Assembly: GCA_963835465.1 (NCBI GenBank)
Contig: CAWIFR010000006.1
Location: 1-64,000, forward strand
Length of the DNA stretch: 64,000 nucleotides
Reading direction: 5' to 3'
DNA from: Bog-756 sp963835465
Lineage (GTDB): Bacteria > Actinomycetota > Acidimicrobiia > Acidimicrobiales > RAAP-2
Positions 26,753-35,889 of this stretch are shown piece by piece (position 1 is the stretch's first letter; every line of letters begins with the position of its first letter). The notes below the pieces were generated by a model that was given only the letters and a program-made list of their open reading frames with translations, had not been told where the DNA came from and ran no database searches. A program made the translations under genes and the position numbers.

Positions 26753-27445
26753 ATGGACCCCGGTCATCCAGCTGGACAACGTCACCAAGGTGTACCGGAC
26801 CGGCTCCATCGCCGTGGCCGCCCTCCGCGGGGGTGTCGTTCGACCATCGACGCGGGGGAGTACGTGTCGATCATGGGCCCGTCGGGCTCGGGAAAGTCCA
26901 CACTGATGCACATCCTCGGCTGCCTGGACGTGCCGACCAGCGGCCAGTACTGGCTGGACGGCGAGGACGTCGTGCCGCATGGACGAGATCGACCTGGCCG
27001 AGGTCCGCAACCGCCAGATCGGCTTCGTCTTCCAACAGTTCAACCTGCTGGCGTCCCTCGTCGGCGTGGCGCAACGTGGAGCTGCCGCTGATCTACGCCG
27101 GCGTGGGCCGCACGGAGCGCCGCCGGCGAGCCATCGAGGCGCTGGAACGGGTGGGTCTCGGGTGACCGGGTCGATCACCGGCCCGGTGAGCTGTCGGGCG
27201 GTCAGCAGCAGCGGGTGGCCGTGGCCCGGGCGCTGGTCGGCGATCCGGCCCTGATCCTGGCCGACGAGCCGACCGGTGCCCTCGACTCGACCTCCGCGCG
27301 GGACGTCATGGCCCTGTTCGACGAGCTCCACGCCGCCGGCCGGACCCTGGTGGTCATCACCCACGACGCCGACGTGGCCGACGCCGCCGAGCGCACCATC
27401 CGGTTACGCGACGGCTTGGTCCTTCCCGATCGCGGAGGCGGCCTG
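26753..27445 (+). CDS. ABC transporter ATPase (MacB/LolD type), frameshifted
   Basis: Nucleotide-binding subunit of the efflux system, starting three bases after the adaptor gene. Once shifts near 26765, 26830, 26975, 27065 and 27165 are corrected, the protein reads from IQLDNVTKVYRTG through Walker A GPSGSGKSTLMHILGCLDVP, the Q-loop FVFQQFNLLA, the signature LSGGQQQRVAVARAL, Walker B ALILADEPTGALDS and the H-loop VVITHDADVAD. All catalytic motifs are intact. The last codons run into the permease start in the same frame. Related actinobacterial loci have a stop here, so whether the two are fused depends on one base. Confidence 0.88.
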
Positions 27446-28696
27446 ATGAGCTGGTTCGAGACCTTCCGCACCGGGCTGGAGGCGGTCCGGGCCAACCGGC
27501 TGCGATCGGGGCTGACCGTGCTGGGCATCATGATCGGCATCGCCGCGGTCGTCCTCACCGTCGGGCTGGGCCAAGGGCGCCCAGAACCAGGTCAAGTCCC
27601 AGATCAACGCCCTGGGCACCAACCTGCTCACCGTCTCGCCGGGCAGCACCACCTCCTCCAGCGGGTTCCGGCAGGGGTTCGGCTCGGCCTCCACCCTCAC
27701 CCAGACCGATGCCACCGCGCTCACCTCCAAGACGGTCGGCGCCGGACATCAAGGCGGTGGCCCCGGTCGAAGTCGTCGTCCGAAGGGGCTCACCGACACG
27801 GATCAACTCCAACACCTGGACCACCACGGTCAACGGGACCACCCCGGCGTGGGAGACGGTGCGCAACCGGACCGTCACCCAGGGCCGCTTCATCGACAAC
27901 CAGGACGTCACCGACCACACCGCGGTCGCGGTGCTCGGACCCGACACCGCCTCGGAGCTGTTCAGCGGCAGTCGACCCGGTCGGCCAGACGGTCAACGTC
28001 AACGGCGTGCCGCTCACGGTCGTCGGCGTACTCAACTCCGTCGGCGACGCCTCCTCGTCACCACCGGCACCAACCAGGACGACCAGGTCATCGTCCCGCT
28101 CAGCACCGCCACCGCAGCGCATCTTCGGCAGCACGTCCCTCAGCTCGATCCTGATCGAAGTCCACCTCGGATCGCACGCCTGCCGCCGCCTACCAGGAGG
28201 CCGACGCCGAGCTGTTGGCCCTCCACGGCATCACCACCGCCTCCGACGCCGACTTCACCATCGCCTCCCAGGCGTCGCTGGTGTCCACCTCGACCTCGGT
28301 CGACCGCACCCTGACCATCCTGCTGGGCGGGATCGCCGCCATCTCGCTGCTGGTCGGCGGGATCGGCGTCATGAACATCATGCTGGTCTCGGTCACCGAG
28401 CGCATCCGCGAGATCGGCCTGCGCAAGGCCCTGGGGGCCAACCCGCCGATCATCCGCCGCCAGTTCCTGCTCGAGGCCTCCATGCTCGGCCTGACCGGCG
28501 GGGCCCTGGGCGTCCTGCTTGGCGATCGCTCGGCACCCAGCTACTGCCCCAGGCCATCGGCTATCCCATCACCCTCTCCGGATCGGCCACCGCCGGCGCC
28601 ATCGCTGTGGCCGTCGCCATCGGAGTGATCTTCGGCGTCTACCCGGCCAGCCGGGCCGCCCGCATGGCGCCGATCGACGCCCTGCGCAGCGAATGA
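27446..28696 (+). CDS. ABC transporter permease (MacB/FtsX type), frameshifted
   Basis: Membrane subunit of the MacAB-like exporter. The ATG at 27446 gives MSWFETFRTGLEAVRANRLR and the first helix LTVLGIMIGIAAVVLTVGLG. A large external MacB_PCD domain follows (NTWTTTVNGTTPAWETVRNR, VTQGRFIDNQDVTDHTAVAV, GQTVNVNGVPLTVVGV). The C-terminal FtsX domain has LLGGIAAISLLVGGIGVMNI, then ERIREIGLRKALGANPPIIR and RMAPIDALRSE at the stop. Five or more single-base insertions or deletions interrupt it, for example near 27570, 27737, 27968, 28150 and 28530. The topology of four helices with a large extracellular loop is normal when corrected. Confidence 0.85.
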   Translation: MSWFETFRTGLEAVRANRLRSGLTVLGIMIGIAAVVLTVGLGQGRPEPGQVPDQRPGHQPAHRLAGQHHLLQRVPAGVRLGLHPHPDRCHRAHLQDGRRRTSRRWPRSKSSSEGAHRHGSTPTPGPPRSTGPPRRGRRCATGPSPRAASSTTRTSPTTPRSRCSDPTPPRSCSAAVDPVGQTVNVNGVPLTVVGVLNSVGDASSSPPAPTRTTRSSSRSAPPPQRIFGSTSLSSILIEVHLGSHACRRLPGGRRRAVGPPRHHHRLRRRLHHRLPGVAGVHLDLGRPHPDHPAGRDRRHLAAGRRDRRHEHHAGLGHRAHPRDRPAQGPGGQPADHPPPVPARGLHARPDRRGPGRPAWRSLGTQLLPQAIGYPITLSGSATAGAIAVAVAIGVIFGVYPASRAARMAPIDALRSE

Positions 28697-28751
28697 CTCG
28701 TCCGTTCACAAACCACTTAATCCCATCCCCTCATCGAAGGAGCTTCACGCA

Positions 28752-29604
28752 ATGACCCGACCCTCCCCTCTCCGCCGCCCATCGGCCCTGGGTGCGATCG
28801 CCTGTACCGCCATCGCTGCCTGCCTCGCTCACGGCGGGCGTCGCTGGCGCCGCTTCGACAGGTGGTGCGCCTGGTGGTCCTGGCGCCTCGGGATCGGTGG
28901 CTGCCATCTCGGGGACCTCGATGGAGGTACAGAGCCAACAGTCGGGTCAGACCACCGTGAACTGGACGTCCTCCACCTCGTTCTCCCAGACGGTCACCAC
29001 CGCCTTGTCCTCGGTCACGGTGGGTGAGTGCCTCACCGTCACAGGGAAGTCCAAGAAGGGGACGATCACCGCTTCGTCGGTAACCATCTCCGCGGCGAGC
29101 TCCGGGAAGTGCACGGGCGCCGGTGGATTCGGTGGTGGTGGATTCGGCGGTCCCGGTGGATCCCGACCCGGCGGCAGCGGGGGATTCACGCCTCCGAGTG
29201 GAGGCGAGCGCCCACCCCCGGGCGCTGGCGGCAACGGCGGCCCGCCTCAGGGAGCGGGAGGGGCCCCTCAAGGGTTCGCCAACTTCGGATTCGCCTCCGG
29301 CAAGGTCACCAAGGTCAGCGGTCAGAGCCTGGTGCTCTCCGGCTTCTCCTCGGGGTCCGTGAGCAAGAAGCCGACGAAGAAGAGCTTGAAGGCCATCCCG
29401 GTCAACGTCACGGTCACCAGCTCGACGAGCTATACGACGAGTCAGGCGGCGGCCGCCTCCGACCTGGCGGTGGGTGACTGCGTGACGGCCTTGGGGAGCA
29501 CCGCCACAACCGGCGCTGTCACCGCTTCGACCGTTCGGATCACGTCCACGGGGGGCAAGAGCTGCACGACCTCCGGCTTCCCGGGAGGGCCGACCGGTGG
29601 ATGA
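28752..29604 (+). CDS. secreted Gly-rich protein with repeated small beta domains (DUF5666-like), frameshifted signal
   Basis: Exported protein of about 283 residues. From the ATG at 28752 the signal peptide (RRPSALGAIACTAIAA) is broken by one base near 28830, after which LTAGVAGAAST continues. Two similar domains flank a Gly/Pro-rich linker (about 29120-29270). Each has a strand pattern like GQTTVNWTSSTSFSQTV and a block VGECLTVTGKSKKGTITASS (first) or VGDCVTALGSTATTGAVTAS (second). Each domain ends in a Cys pair-like S-x-KC/SC. This resembles DUF5666/OB-like repeats found beside MacAB exporters. The stop overlaps the next gene's ATG (ATGA). The role is unknown; a cell-surface accessory is likely. 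Confidence 0.65.
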
Positions 29605-31302
29605 GCCACCCGAAGGTCCGACCACGCGGCGGTGGTGGTGGTGGAAGCGGGGGTGTGGGGCGCGGTGTGCCTGGTGGCAGCGGTCGGTGTCCTGTTGTGG
29701 GCCACCGGCTCTTCGGCCTCGGCGGCCTCCGGTTACCGGACAGCAGTGGCTTCTCTGGCAACCGTCCGCCAGACGCTCAGCGTTTCCGGGACCACCGAGC
29801 CGGTCCACCAGGCCACCGCCGAGTTCCAGGTGGCCGGCACCGTCTCGGCCGTAGATGTGACCGTGGGCCAGCAGGTCACCGCCGGCCAGTCCCTGGCCTC
29901 GCTCGATACCACGTCGCTCGCTCAGGCTGTCTCCTCTGCCCAGCTGAGTGTCTCCGCAGCCGAGGCCACGCTCTCCGAGAACGAGGCAGGCCAGTCGGCA
30001 GGTTCGTCGGCCGGATCAAGCGGAGGAGGGGCATCCGCCTCCCTGACCGCCGACATCACCCCGACGACGGGCGGAGCACGCCTCCAACGCACCGGGACGG
30101 GCGGCCCATCGACCCAGTCCAGCACCATTGCGGCAGATCAGCAGGCTGTGGTGACGGCGCAGAAGACCGAAGATGCCGATGCGGCCACCGCCGCCGCTGA
30201 CTTCGCCCAGGCTCAGACGGTGTGCTCGTCGTCCGGTGGCGGCACCACGACCACCACTACCCCACCATCCACGACCACGACGACGACCGGGAGTTCGACA
30301 GCCTGTGCCGACGCTCTTAGCAAATCCCTGGCCGATCAGGAACAGGTCACCGCCGACCAGAAGGCTGTCGCCACCGCTGAAAGCACGCGCTGGCCCAGGC
30401 ACTGAGTTCGTCCGCCGCGAGCAGCACCGGAAGCTCCAGTGGGACAACCGGCGGGAGCGCCGCTCCGAGCGGGACCACCGGCAGCTCCGCCAAGGGTGGG
30501 TCGGCCTCGGGCAGCGGGGGCAGCCCGACGACCGGCGGCAGCGTCGAGTCAGTCGACGAACACGGCCCAGCAACTGGCCAGCGATCAGGCGGCCATCGAC
30601 ACGGCGAAAGCGACCCTCATCGAGGCACAACAGTCACTGGCCGACGCCCAGCTCACTACTCCCATTGATGGGACCGTCGCCTCCGTCTCGATTGCAACCG
30701 GTCAAACGGTGACTGCCGTGTCGACCACCGACACCATCACCATCATCAACTCGGGTAGCTACCAGGTCACCTCCTCGCTGACCAGTACGCAGGCATCCAA
30801 GGTCAAGGTGGGAGACGACGCCCTCGTCACCATCAACGGCAAGAACGGGACGATGACCGGTACTGTGGCCCGGGTCGGGCCCGTGGACACGTCGAACTCG
30901 AGCTACACCTATCCCTTGATCGTGGCACTGCCGGCAGGCTCGCATGGCATTGCCACCGGCTCCACGGCCCAGGTGGAGGTCGTCCTACATCATGTGGTCG
31001 GAACCCTCTCTGTGCCGACATCCGCGGTCCACGTCACGGGTACCATGTCGGCCTATGTGAACATCCTCCGGTCAGGTCAGTTGGTCCGAAAGAAGGTGAC
31101 CATCGGGGCCATCGGCGGCCCATCCACCCAGATCACCTCCGGGATCAGCGCAGGCACATCTGTGGTGCTCGCCGACCTGTCCGAAGCGGTGCCATCGTCC
31201 AGCACCAGTGCGTCGACCCGCGGCTTCGGTGGTGGCTTCCCGACCGGAGGTGGGTTCCCAAGTGGAGGTGGGTTTCCAAGTGGAGGCGGGTTCGGACGAT
31301 AA
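29601..31302 (+). CDS. second HlyD-type membrane fusion protein, frameshifted
   Basis: Second adaptor of the efflux cluster, about 560 residues. The first codons (MSHPKVRPRG) shift frame within a Trp/Gly-coding run near 29640. The membrane helix AVCLVAAVGVLLWATGSSAS follows, then the lipoyl half-motif VSAVDVTVGQQVTAGQSLAS and a long helical/low-complexity insertion with a Thr-rich run (30245-30295). A further shift near 30395 leads to AIDTAKATLIEAQQSLADAQ, the second half-motif DGTVASVSIATGQTV and the barrel domain VKVGDDALVTINGKNGTMTG. The last 25 residues repeat GGGFPSG three times. It overlaps the preceding gene by ATGA. A second adaptor suggests a hetero-oligomeric or alternative exporter. 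Confidence 0.85.
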
Positions 31303-31722
31303 CCGCGAGTCGAACGCGTCGGAACTCTTCCCGGCCACGTAAGGCATTGATTGCGAGCAATGGGGAAGCATCCTCAAGCCGATGGCCACCCAATGTCGCC
31401 ATCCCCTCAATCCTGAGGTTCCAGAGCACTCGGAAACCCATGTTGTCTTTCGACGTGTCGGCAAACGGTTGCATCACGTTGCGAGGCTCGTCGACCATGG
31501 ATCGAGTTCCATTCGATGCCCACTAGCAGCAGGAGGCGAGTCCCGGAGCCCGGAGGCAATACCGTCAGTCCGGTCTGAGGCCATGGAGAATGGCCATCGG
31601 ACTCCCACCCGGGCCTTCAGAGCCGACCCCCACGCTGTCGATGACAGACAGTGGCTCACGGAGATACGGATCGCACCGGGCGGGGTCAGAGGACCTCGAC
31701 CTGGAGCCGTCAGAGCCTGCCC
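31303..31722. other. no gene recognised
   Basis: About 420 bases after the efflux cluster. A minus-strand frame ending near 31300 begins at 31498 with VDEPRNVMQPFADTSKDNMG and looks somewhat protein-like, but it overlaps the adaptor gene and fits no family I know. Confidence 0.4.
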
Positions 31723-32448
31723 CTAGTCTTTCTCCTCCTCGTTCGCTGTCGTCTCGAGGCTCTCGACCTGGTCACGCAGCAGATCGATCTGCTCCACGAG
31801 CATGTCCTCGGTGATCTCCTCCAGCTCGCGCCGGCGCGGTGCGTCGATTCCCCGTACCTTGGCCCGGCGATCAGCGACCCGGAGGATCCGATCGACAACG
31901 GCTAGGTCGGTACTGCGGTCGACCAGGGGCTCGCCGGTGTGCGGGTCGAGCACGACCCTGCCTCGAACGACCAACGGACGCGTCCGGTGCAGATCATCGA
32001 AGAGGCTCCCATCGAGCGTGTCGAGCTTGGCCATCTCGACGCGCCGACGCTTGAACAGGTCGGGTTCCCTCCGCCTCGGTGGCCTCTCCCTCGCGCCTCC
32101 CGCATCGGGCGAAGGCGCCTCGTCGTCACGGTAGTCCCACGCCGCCCTTCGGGCCGTCTGCTGCCGGCGTCGCCGTTGGATGGCGCGGAAGTCCCGTTGC
32201 CGCGTCCCGAGGTTGTCGTCCGGAGCGTCCACCTCTTGCCTGTCCTTTCCTCCACCGCCTCGAGGGCTCGGCCCATTCGCGGAGGAGCGACTACGACGGC
32301 CGCCCCCATGGACACTGTGGCCCACCGAACTGGCGAGGTCCTGGGATGCCCCTCCAGCCCACCGGGGTCGGAGGACGGCGGCATCTCGCCCCGGACGGGA
32401 CCGACCAACGGCAGGGAAGGAGCCGTTCCGACGCTCCATGATCACCAT
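31723..32448 (-). CDS. uncharacterised basic protein, terminase-small-subunit-like C-terminus
   Basis: About 242 residues from the ATG at 32448 (an ATG at 32439 is also possible). The N-terminal half is highly basic and low in complexity. The C-terminal half is ordered: LFDDLHRTRPLVVRGRVVLD, then VVDRILRVADRRAKVRGIDA and an acidic coiled-coil tail (ELEEITEDMLVEQIDLLRDQ). The segment VDRILRVADRRAK-x-x-GIDAP resembles the end of phage or element-borne small-terminase/HTH proteins, in which R-R-A-K-L-x-GLDAP is common. The similarity is short. It is divergent to a second element-type gene 130 bases away. Confidence 0.55.
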   Translation of the reverse strand: MVIMERRNGSFPAVGRSRPGRDAAVLRPRWAGGASQDLASSVGHSVHGGGRRSRSSANGPSPRGGGGKDRQEVDAPDDNLGTRQRDFRAIQRRRRQQTARRAAWDYRDDEAPSPDAGGARERPPRRREPDLFKRRRVEMAKLDTLDGSLFDDLHRTRPLVVRGRVVLDPHTGEPLVDRSTDLAVVDRILRVADRRAKVRGIDAPRRRELEEITEDMLVEQIDLLRDQVESLETTANEEEKD

Positions 32449-32576
32449 CCCAAGACCTGACTGACCCCCGCCCATACCATCGGGAATTGGGCCACCTCGG
32501 TCGTCAGGTTGGGGTGCCCGGATCCGCCGCCATCCATGGCGGCGGACCAGAGCTCGAACGTGACAAGGAGGCCGTC

Positions 32577-33538
32577 ATGGCCCTAGCAAGAGAAGAACCT
32601 TCCTCCGAAGGCATCCCCCGGGTCGAAGGACCCACTGACGATGCCGGGGCCGTCGTCTCGCCCCTCGGGGCCGGCAGCGGCAAACGGAAGCGGAGTGGTG
32701 GTCCCCGCACCGCCGAAGGCAAGCAGATCGCGTCGCTGAACGCCAAGAAGCACGGGGCCCTAGCTCGGAACCCGGTCGTCGGCGACGAACGGCTCGAGGA
32801 CTGGGAGGCCCATCTCGCCGGCATGCAGCAGTCGCTGGAGCCGGTGGGCTACCTAGAGGAGTCCCTGGTGCACAAGCTGGCCCTGAACCGATGGCAGCGA
32901 TTCCGGCTGGACCGCTGGCACGACGACCTGGTCCTGCACCAGACGAGGGAGCAACCTTCCAGTCCCGGGATGCCCTGGAGCTGGCCCGTGACTCCCTTCC
33001 CGACGATGAAGTGGTCTGGAGCCACTACGACGCCGAGGCCGTCCTGGCCACCTTGGAGTCGATGTCGGGGGACGGTGTCGCCCAAGAGGTCGGTCCCGAC
33101 GTGGCCGCCGGCGTTCTCCTGGCCGTGGAGACCGCCGCCAGCCAGGGTGGTCAACTGCCGAGGACGATGAGCTCGAGCGGGCCCTCACCGTGCCCGTCGG
33201 GAGTCGCACCGGGGAGGAGCTCCGACGTCGCATCGAGCAGGTGGCCCAGTGCCGTGGAGCTCCCTACGATGACCTCCTGGCCGACGCCCGCGCTCGAGGC
33301 CGACGCGGCGGCGCTGTTCCAGGCCAAGAGGGCGACCCAGGACCGGCTCCGCCAGGCCACGAGGACGGCGTCGGCCTATGTCCTCAACGACCACGATCTC
33401 GACAAGCTCCTGCGGTACGGGAGCCAGCTCGAGCGGGAGTTCGATCGCACCCTGAAGCAGCTCGAGACGGTGCAGTCGGCCAGACAGGGGATGCAGTCAC
33501 CGCGGCTCCGGGTGGAGGTGGATGGGGTAGAGGACTGA
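32577..33538 (+). CDS. uncharacterised mobile-element protein (GPRT-x-EGK-x-x-S-x-NA-x-KHG family), frameshifted
   Basis: About 320 residues from the ATG at 32577, which follows a good ribosome binding site (AAGGAGG, about 32565). The N-terminal motif SGGPRTAEGKQIASLNAKKH, then GALARN, is the hallmark of a conserved protein of unknown function often carried by plasmids and integrated elements. WEAHLAGMQQSLEPVGYLEE and LALNRWQRFRLDRWHDDLVL follow. A shift near 32945 leads to SRDALELARDSLPDDEVVWS. After two further shifts, near 33160 and 33290, comes the family's C-terminal block LLRYGSQLEREFDRTLKQLE. Two downstream thirds are thus in a different frame from the start. The function is unknown. 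Confidence 0.65.
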
Positions 33539-34052
33539 CCGTCCCGCACACCCGAATTACGAAACGAACTCGACGAGAGGGTCCCAGCCCCGGGTCCAGC
33601 CCTGTCCGCAGGGCCCGACCCTGGCAGCAGCCCGTCCAGGACCGGCGTGGAGCCGGCCCTGGTGACGATGTAGTCGACCTGCTCCCCCGCCCTCCCACGG
33701 CCCCGGCCGGGTGGTCCATGACGGCGGGCAGGCCGCCCCGGCCTGTGCCTCACCAGGGTGGTGGTGGGCCTGTCCTCCGGCCACCGCCAGCAGGGCATCG
33801 GGTAGGACGGGCCGGTCGGCCGCCGGCCGGTCGCGCCCGCCGACCTGTTGGAAGCGGAGGGCCGGCACCTCCCCCCGGACGTGGGTTTGGGGCTACACCT
33901 GGCAGCCTCCCTTGACGAGCAAGGCCAGGTCACCTCCGTCTCCGGTGCCGCCCGGACCGTGGCCGGCCGCCCTAGGCCACCCGCTAGGCCGGCGGGCCTG
34001 GCCTCGGGTATTCACACCGTCTGACCAGGCCCAACGCCGCCCCGGTCCCCCA
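33539..34052. other. no gene recognised, very G+C-rich
   Basis: About 510 bases with long but featureless frames on both strands. The phrase GCATCGGGTAGGACGGGCCG (about 33795) resembles part of the repeat module at 34140, so this may be an older, diverged copy of that module. No domain was recognised. Confidence 0.4.
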
Positions 34053-34251
34053 CCCTCAGCCGCTTCGGAGCTGAGCCCCCGAGGTCGTGGCCACCCGGCG
34101 AGGTCCGTGCCCCGGGCCGGCGCGTCAGCAGGTCGCTCAGTAGGACATCGGGTAGGACACGGCCGCCGGTCGGTCGGGGCTGTCCTCCCCGTGACCTGCT
34201 CGAACCACGGTGCCCGACCGCCCACCCCTCAGCCGTGGGTTTGGGCTGAGG
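34053..34251. repeat. hairpin-bounded dispersed module, copy 1
   Basis: About 200 bases that begin with CTCAGCCGCTTCGGAGCTGAG and end with CTCAGCCGTGGGTTTGGGCTGAGG. In between are GGCGCGTCAGCAGGTCGCTC, AGTAGGACATCGGGT and GTGACCTGCTCGAACCACGG followed by TGCCCGACCGCC. The same blocks in the same order, with the same bounding hairpins, recur at 35910-36170. No gene is evident inside. Confidence 0.7.
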
Positions 34252-34392
34252 CCGGGAAAGTCAACCTCGAAGCGAATCGATGATCGACACCACAGATGAG
34301 CAGGAGAGTGAGAGTGATCGGGCCTGGGTGTCCCCCCGACCGGGGCAGGCTCCGTCCAGTCTCAAAGGAGTTGCACCACTCACAGGCCCGGC
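34252..34392. repeat. 140-bp dispersed repeat, copy B
   Basis: Nearly identical to 9354-9494: both begin CCGGGAAAGTCAACCTCGAA and include GGCCTGGGTGTCCCCCCGAC. Both start immediately after a CTCAGCC-type hairpin. Confidence 0.8.
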
Positions 34393-34460
34393 AACCTCGG
34401 CGTGACTGAAGGCGGCTTTGATCCGACAGCGATCGCCGAGTGCTTCATCGAAGGACCATC
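34393..34460 (+). pseudogene. relic of an HTH/nucleotidyltransferase junction
   Basis: About 55-65 bases matching the junction at 9982-10036. GCAACCTCGGCGTGA corresponds to the last codons and stop of the HTH gene (ATSA-stop), and GTGACTGAAGGCGGCTTTGA opens the nucleotidyltransferase frame (VTEGGFDPTAIAE against MTEGGFDPITIVD). After about 12-15 codons similarity ends. Lying directly after copy B of the 140-bp repeat, it is best explained as a deleted second copy of the 9.35-10.6 kb unit. Confidence 0.65.
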
Positions 34461-34740
34461 TGTGAGGAACGATCCATTTGCATCTCAAGCCAGGCCTCCG
34501 CCGGCCGCATCAACCCATGGATAAGGGACAGCCAACACGCCCCGATGCAGGTCACCGATCAGCCACCCCGATCTGCTCACTACTCCGGTGATCATCGTCG
34601 ATCAGCTGCTCGAGAGCGAATGTGCCCTTAGGCCCTAGAAGCCGAGGCCCTCAAAGGCGCAATCTGGCGGATGGGACAGAGCGCAGGTCTCGTGAGTGGG
34701 GTCCGTTAAGGGGGCTGCCGAACAAGTCAGGAGCGTCGAC
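34461..34740. other. no gene recognised; upstream region of the SDR gene
   Basis: About 280 bases. The sequence CAGGAGCG just before 34741 may act as the ribosome binding site of the dehydrogenase gene. Nothing else is identified. Confidence 0.4.
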
Positions 34741-35502
34741 ATGGGAAGACTCGACGGAAAGGTCGCAATTATCTCGGGCGCATCAAGGGGCATCGGTGCG
34801 GCGACGGCGAAGCAGTTCGCCACCGAGGGAGCCCGGGTCGTAATGGGTGATGTGTTGGACGCAGAAGGTCAGACGCTGGCTGCCGTGCTCGGCGAAACAT
34901 CCGTCTATCGCCATTTGGACGTCACGAGTGCTGACTCATGGAGCAAGGCGGTCGAGACGGCTGCAAGTCACTTCGGAGGGCTGGACGTGCTCGTCAACAA
35001 CGCCGGGATTTTCCGTAATGCTCCGCTGGAAAGCCTCGATGAGGATATCTGGGAGAGCGTGATCGCCGTCAATCAGACGGGCGTGTTCCTCGGCATGAAA
35101 TCCGCAGTGTCGGCGATGAAGAGCTCGGGTGGCGGCTCAATCATCAACATCTCCTCGATCGACGGGCTCATTGGCTCGACAGAGTCGCTTGCATATGTAG
35201 CAAGCAAGTTCGCAGTGCGAGGTATGACGAAGGTAGCGGCACTCGAATTGGGGAAGTTCGGGATTCGTGTCAACTCGGTGCACCCTGGAGGGATCAATAC
35301 GCCGATGGTCACGGAAGCTCTTCCGACCGAGGCGATAGGGCCGATGTTCTCGGCGATGCCCTTGGGCCGAATTGGCCGACCCGAGGAGGTTGCTGAGCTT
35401 GTGACGTGGTTGGGCTCTGATGCCTCGTCGTACTCGACTGGATCGGAATTCGTCATTGATGGTGGCTGGACAGCGGGATTCGCTATGCCCGCTGAGGAGT
35501 AG
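34741..35502 (+). CDS. short-chain dehydrogenase/reductase (classical SDR)
   Basis: 253-residue cytoplasmic oxidoreductase. The N-terminal Rossmann motif is SGASRGIGAATAKQFA, a T-to-S variant of TGxxxGIG. D-V-L-D after strand 2 suggests NAD(H) preference. NNAG is present in DVLVNNAGIFRNA. The catalytic Asn-Ser-Tyr-Lys set is represented by the Ser in IINISSIDG and by AYVASKFAV (Y-x-x-x-K). The C-terminal HPGGINTPM and YSTGSEFVIDGGWTAG are typical of the 3-alpha/20-beta-hydroxysteroid dehydrogenase and FabG-like group. The start is the ATG at 34741, since upstream in-frame codons have no similarity. It is monocistronic, with a relic-rich region on both sides. The substrate cannot be read from the sequence; a steroid or other hydrophobic alcohol is possible. 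Confidence 0.93.
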   Translation: MGRLDGKVAIISGASRGIGAATAKQFATEGARVVMGDVLDAEGQTLAAVLGETSVYRHLDVTSADSWSKAVETAASHFGGLDVLVNNAGIFRNAPLESLDEDIWESVIAVNQTGVFLGMKSAVSAMKSSGGGSIINISSIDGLIGSTESLAYVASKFAVRGMTKVAALELGKFGIRVNSVHPGGINTPMVTEALPTEAIGPMFSAMPLGRIGRPEEVAELVTWLGSDASSYSTGSEFVIDGGWTAGFAMPAEE

Positions 35503-35639
35503 GAGCCGAGCCGATCGCACAGCCGATCTAGAGGGCGCACGCGATCGGAGGCCTCAGTCTGGAGGAATGCGTGCCCGATGGATTGCCGATCCAGCTATCC
35601 AGTGGAACTCCGAACTGAGGCCCTCCGAGACTGCGGCGA
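35503..35639. other. short gap, nothing seen
   Basis: Between the SDR stop and the propeller fragment; no feature identified. Confidence 0.35.
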
Positions 35640-35880
35640 GGGCGGCGAAGCCCACCACTGGCATGTTGAGGTGTTGGCCGCCCATCGACCGGCGAAGACC
35701 GAGTTCCCGAAGGTGAACACGCCGGCGTCGGAGGCGACCTCGGTGTATTCGGTACCGGTTGGTGTTCCGGCGATGCGGACCATGGGCTGGTTGAGGCGTT
35801 TGCCGCCCATCGACTCAAATGAATCCAGCGTTGCCAAACGTGAAGATCCCAGCGTCGGAAGCAAGACTTGAATCGCAGCT
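35640..35880 (-). pseudogene. fragment of a secreted beta-propeller-like repeat protein, copy 2
   Basis: Minus-strand coding remnant with FESMGGKRLNQPMVRIAGTP, then EYTEVASDAGVFTFGNSVFA. After one shift GGQHLNMPVVGFAALA follows. It is the same two repeat units as at 21025-21300, and the DNA of the two fragments is closely similar throughout. There is no start codon or signal, so it is not expressed as a protein. It sits beside hairpin repeats like copy 1. Confidence 0.65.
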
Positions 35881-35889
35881 CCACTCTCG

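Noticed and set aside
33539..34052. Large hypothetical gene in the G+C-rich frames
   Set aside because: Long open frames exist in several registers on both strands but none shows protein-like conservation, signals or motifs.
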